Shown here one piece after another: positions 62,644 to 64,000 of a stretch of 64,000 nucleotides of DNA. Position 1 is the stretch's first letter, and each line of letters begins with the position of its first letter. The stretch spans positions 23,197 through 87,196 of the forward strand of contig CAMYOJ010000026.1 in NCBI GenBank assembly GCA_947259985.1, in the 5' to 3' direction. This DNA is from an uncultured Woeseiaceae bacterium. Its GTDB lineage: Bacteria; Pseudomonadota; Gammaproteobacteria; Steroidobacterales; Woeseiaceae. The notes beneath the pieces are model-generated. The model searched no databases and had not been told where the DNA came from. It saw only the letters and a program-made list of their open reading frames with translations. The position numbers and the translations under genes were made by a program.

Positions 62644-63822
62644 TCAGGTTACAGGCTTGCCGAGATTTCGCAACGTCAACACGCCGTCAATCTCGCGAAT
62701 TTCCTGAAGAAGTTCCTCGGACGGCTCCTTGTTGACGTCCACTATCGTGTAGGCGAACTCACCGACCGACTTGTTGAGCAGGTCTTCGATATTGAGACCG
62801 GCGTTCGCCAGATCGGTTGAAATCTGGCCGACCATATTGGGGACGTTGGCGTTCGCAATGGTGATTCGCCAGGCATCCAGCCGCGGCAGGCGCGATTCGG
62901 GAAAATTGACCGAATGCCGGATGTTGCCGTTTTCAAGATAGTCCTTGAGGTTCTCGGCCACCATTATCGCGCAGTTTTCTTCGGCTTCGCCCGTCGATGC
63001 GCCCAGGTGCGGGAGGGCAACGACCTTTGGATGGGCTATGAGCTCCGGCGTCGGAAAATCCGTTACGTACGCATGCAGCTTGCCGCTGTCGAGGGCCGCG
63101 AGAGCCGCAGCATCATCCACGATGCCGCCACGGGCCAGGTTGAGCAAAACCGCATTATCGTTCATGAGTGCCAGGCGATCCGCATTTACGATATTGCGCG
63201 TCGCATCCATCAGCGGCACGTGCACCGTGACAAAATCTGCATGCTGGAACAACTGGTCGAGCGTTTCTTCCTGCTCAACACCCGACGACAGCTGCCAGGC
63301 ATTGCGGACCGTGATGGCCGGATCGAATCCGACGACTTTCATGCCCAGGTCGAGCGCCGCGTTCGCCACTTCGACGCCGATTGCGCCGAGCCCAATCACG
63401 CCCAGTGTCTTGCCGGGCATTTCGAAGCCCGAGAACTGCTTCTTGCCGGCCTCGACGGCCTTGTTGAGCGCCTCGCCGGTCCCGTCAAGCGCGCTGACGT
63501 ATTCGCGCGCGTTGCAGAGGTTACGGGCGCCCAGCAGCATGCTCGCAATTGCCAGCTCTTTGACCGCATTGGCGTTGGCGCCGGGTGCATTGAACACGGG
63601 CACCCCCCGCGCGCTCATCGCGTCGATCGGGATATTGTTCGTCCCTGCGCCGGCGCGGCCGATCGCCGCAACCGTGTCCGGGATGTCCCAGTCGTGCATG
63701 TTGAAGGAGCGCAGCAGGATCGCGTCGGGATGGGCGATCTCCGAGGCGACCTCGTAGCGCTCGCGCGGCAAGTGGCGCAGCCCTTCGACCGCAATATTGT
63801 TGAGCGTAAGTACTTTGAACAT
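62644..63822 (-). CDS. serA: D-3-phosphoglycerate dehydrogenase (with ACT domain)
   Basis: GRAGAGTNNIPIDAMSARGVPVFNAPGANANAVKELAIA, C-term ACT. Confidence 0.95.
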   Translation of the reverse strand: MFKVLTLNNIAVEGLRHLPRERYEVASEIAHPDAILLRSFNMHDWDIPDTVAAIGRAGAGTNNIPIDAMSARGVPVFNAPGANANAVKELAIASMLLGARNLCNAREYVSALDGTGEALNKAVEAGKKQFSGFEMPGKTLGVIGLGAIGVEVANAALDLGMKVVGFDPAITVRNAWQLSSGVEQEETLDQLFQHADFVTVHVPLMDATRNIVNADRLALMNDNAVLLNLARGGIVDDAAALAALDSGKLHAYVTDFPTPELIAHPKVVALPHLGASTGEAEENCAIMVAENLKDYLENGNIRHSVNFPESRLPRLDAWRITIANANVPNMVGQISTDLANAGLNIEDLLNKSVGEFAYTIVDVNKEPSEELLQEIREIDGVLTLRNLGKPVT

Positions 63823-63867
63823 GATCCTGTGCCTGCCTGTTTCCAGCGCGCGCCTGGCGCGCCATAA

Positions 63868-64000
63868 CTAACCGTTTGTTTTCTCGAAATGCGCCATGAA
63901 ATCGATCAATACATCCACGGCTTCTTCCCTGACCGCGTTGTAAATTGAGGCGCGCATGCCGCCAACCGAGCGGTGCCCTTTAAGGTTCGTGAGCCCTGCG
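63868..64000 (-). CDS. serC: Phosphoserine aminotransferase, C-terminal fragment (runs off window end)
   Basis: [43 protein letters not shown]. Confidence 0.9.
   Translation of the reverse strand, partial: AGLTNLKGHRSVGGMRASIYNAVREEAVDVLIDFMAHFEKTNG

Overview
Contiguous chromosomal window from a high-GC bacterium. Gene content and order (lysC-lysA fusion, serC-serA-pheA-aroA-cmk-rpsA-ihfB-lapAB, infC-rpmI-rplT-pheST-ihfA-merR, DUF3450/TtpC-type TonB cluster) suggest a gammaproteobacterium near the Xanthomonadales/Chromatiales; this assignment is inference. The window is dominated by amino-acid biosynthesis: ilvC-leuACDB, metB-metX, a trpR-like gene followed by hisGDCBHAFE, a fused aspartokinase/DAP decarboxylase, ilvD, and serC-serA-pheA-aroA. 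Housekeeping genes and three tRNAs (Pro-GGG, Val-GAC, Asn-GTT) are also present. No transposase, integrase, prophage or CRISPR array was recognised. The main observations not captured by the ORF track are: (1) a 28-aa Leu/Val/Ile-rich leader peptide with mutually exclusive 1:2, 2:3 and 3:4 pairings and a T9 terminator ahead of ilvC-leuACDB; (2) a SAM-I (S-box) riboswitch with a well-placed promoter ahead of metB-metX; (3) a compact operon of a cyclase-like protein, a TspO-like membrane protein and an encapsulated-ferritin (EncFtn) homologue with no encapsulin gene and no obvious targeting tail; (4) a leader RNA with small ORF, stem and terminator ahead of the lysC-lysA fusion; (5) hisF lacking a canonical start codon, with ATT at the homologous position; (6) twin 18-bp palindromes 22 bp apart between the met and his operons; (7) a truncated GST-like reading frame at the his/lys junction. 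All work was done by eye, with no database search or folding software.
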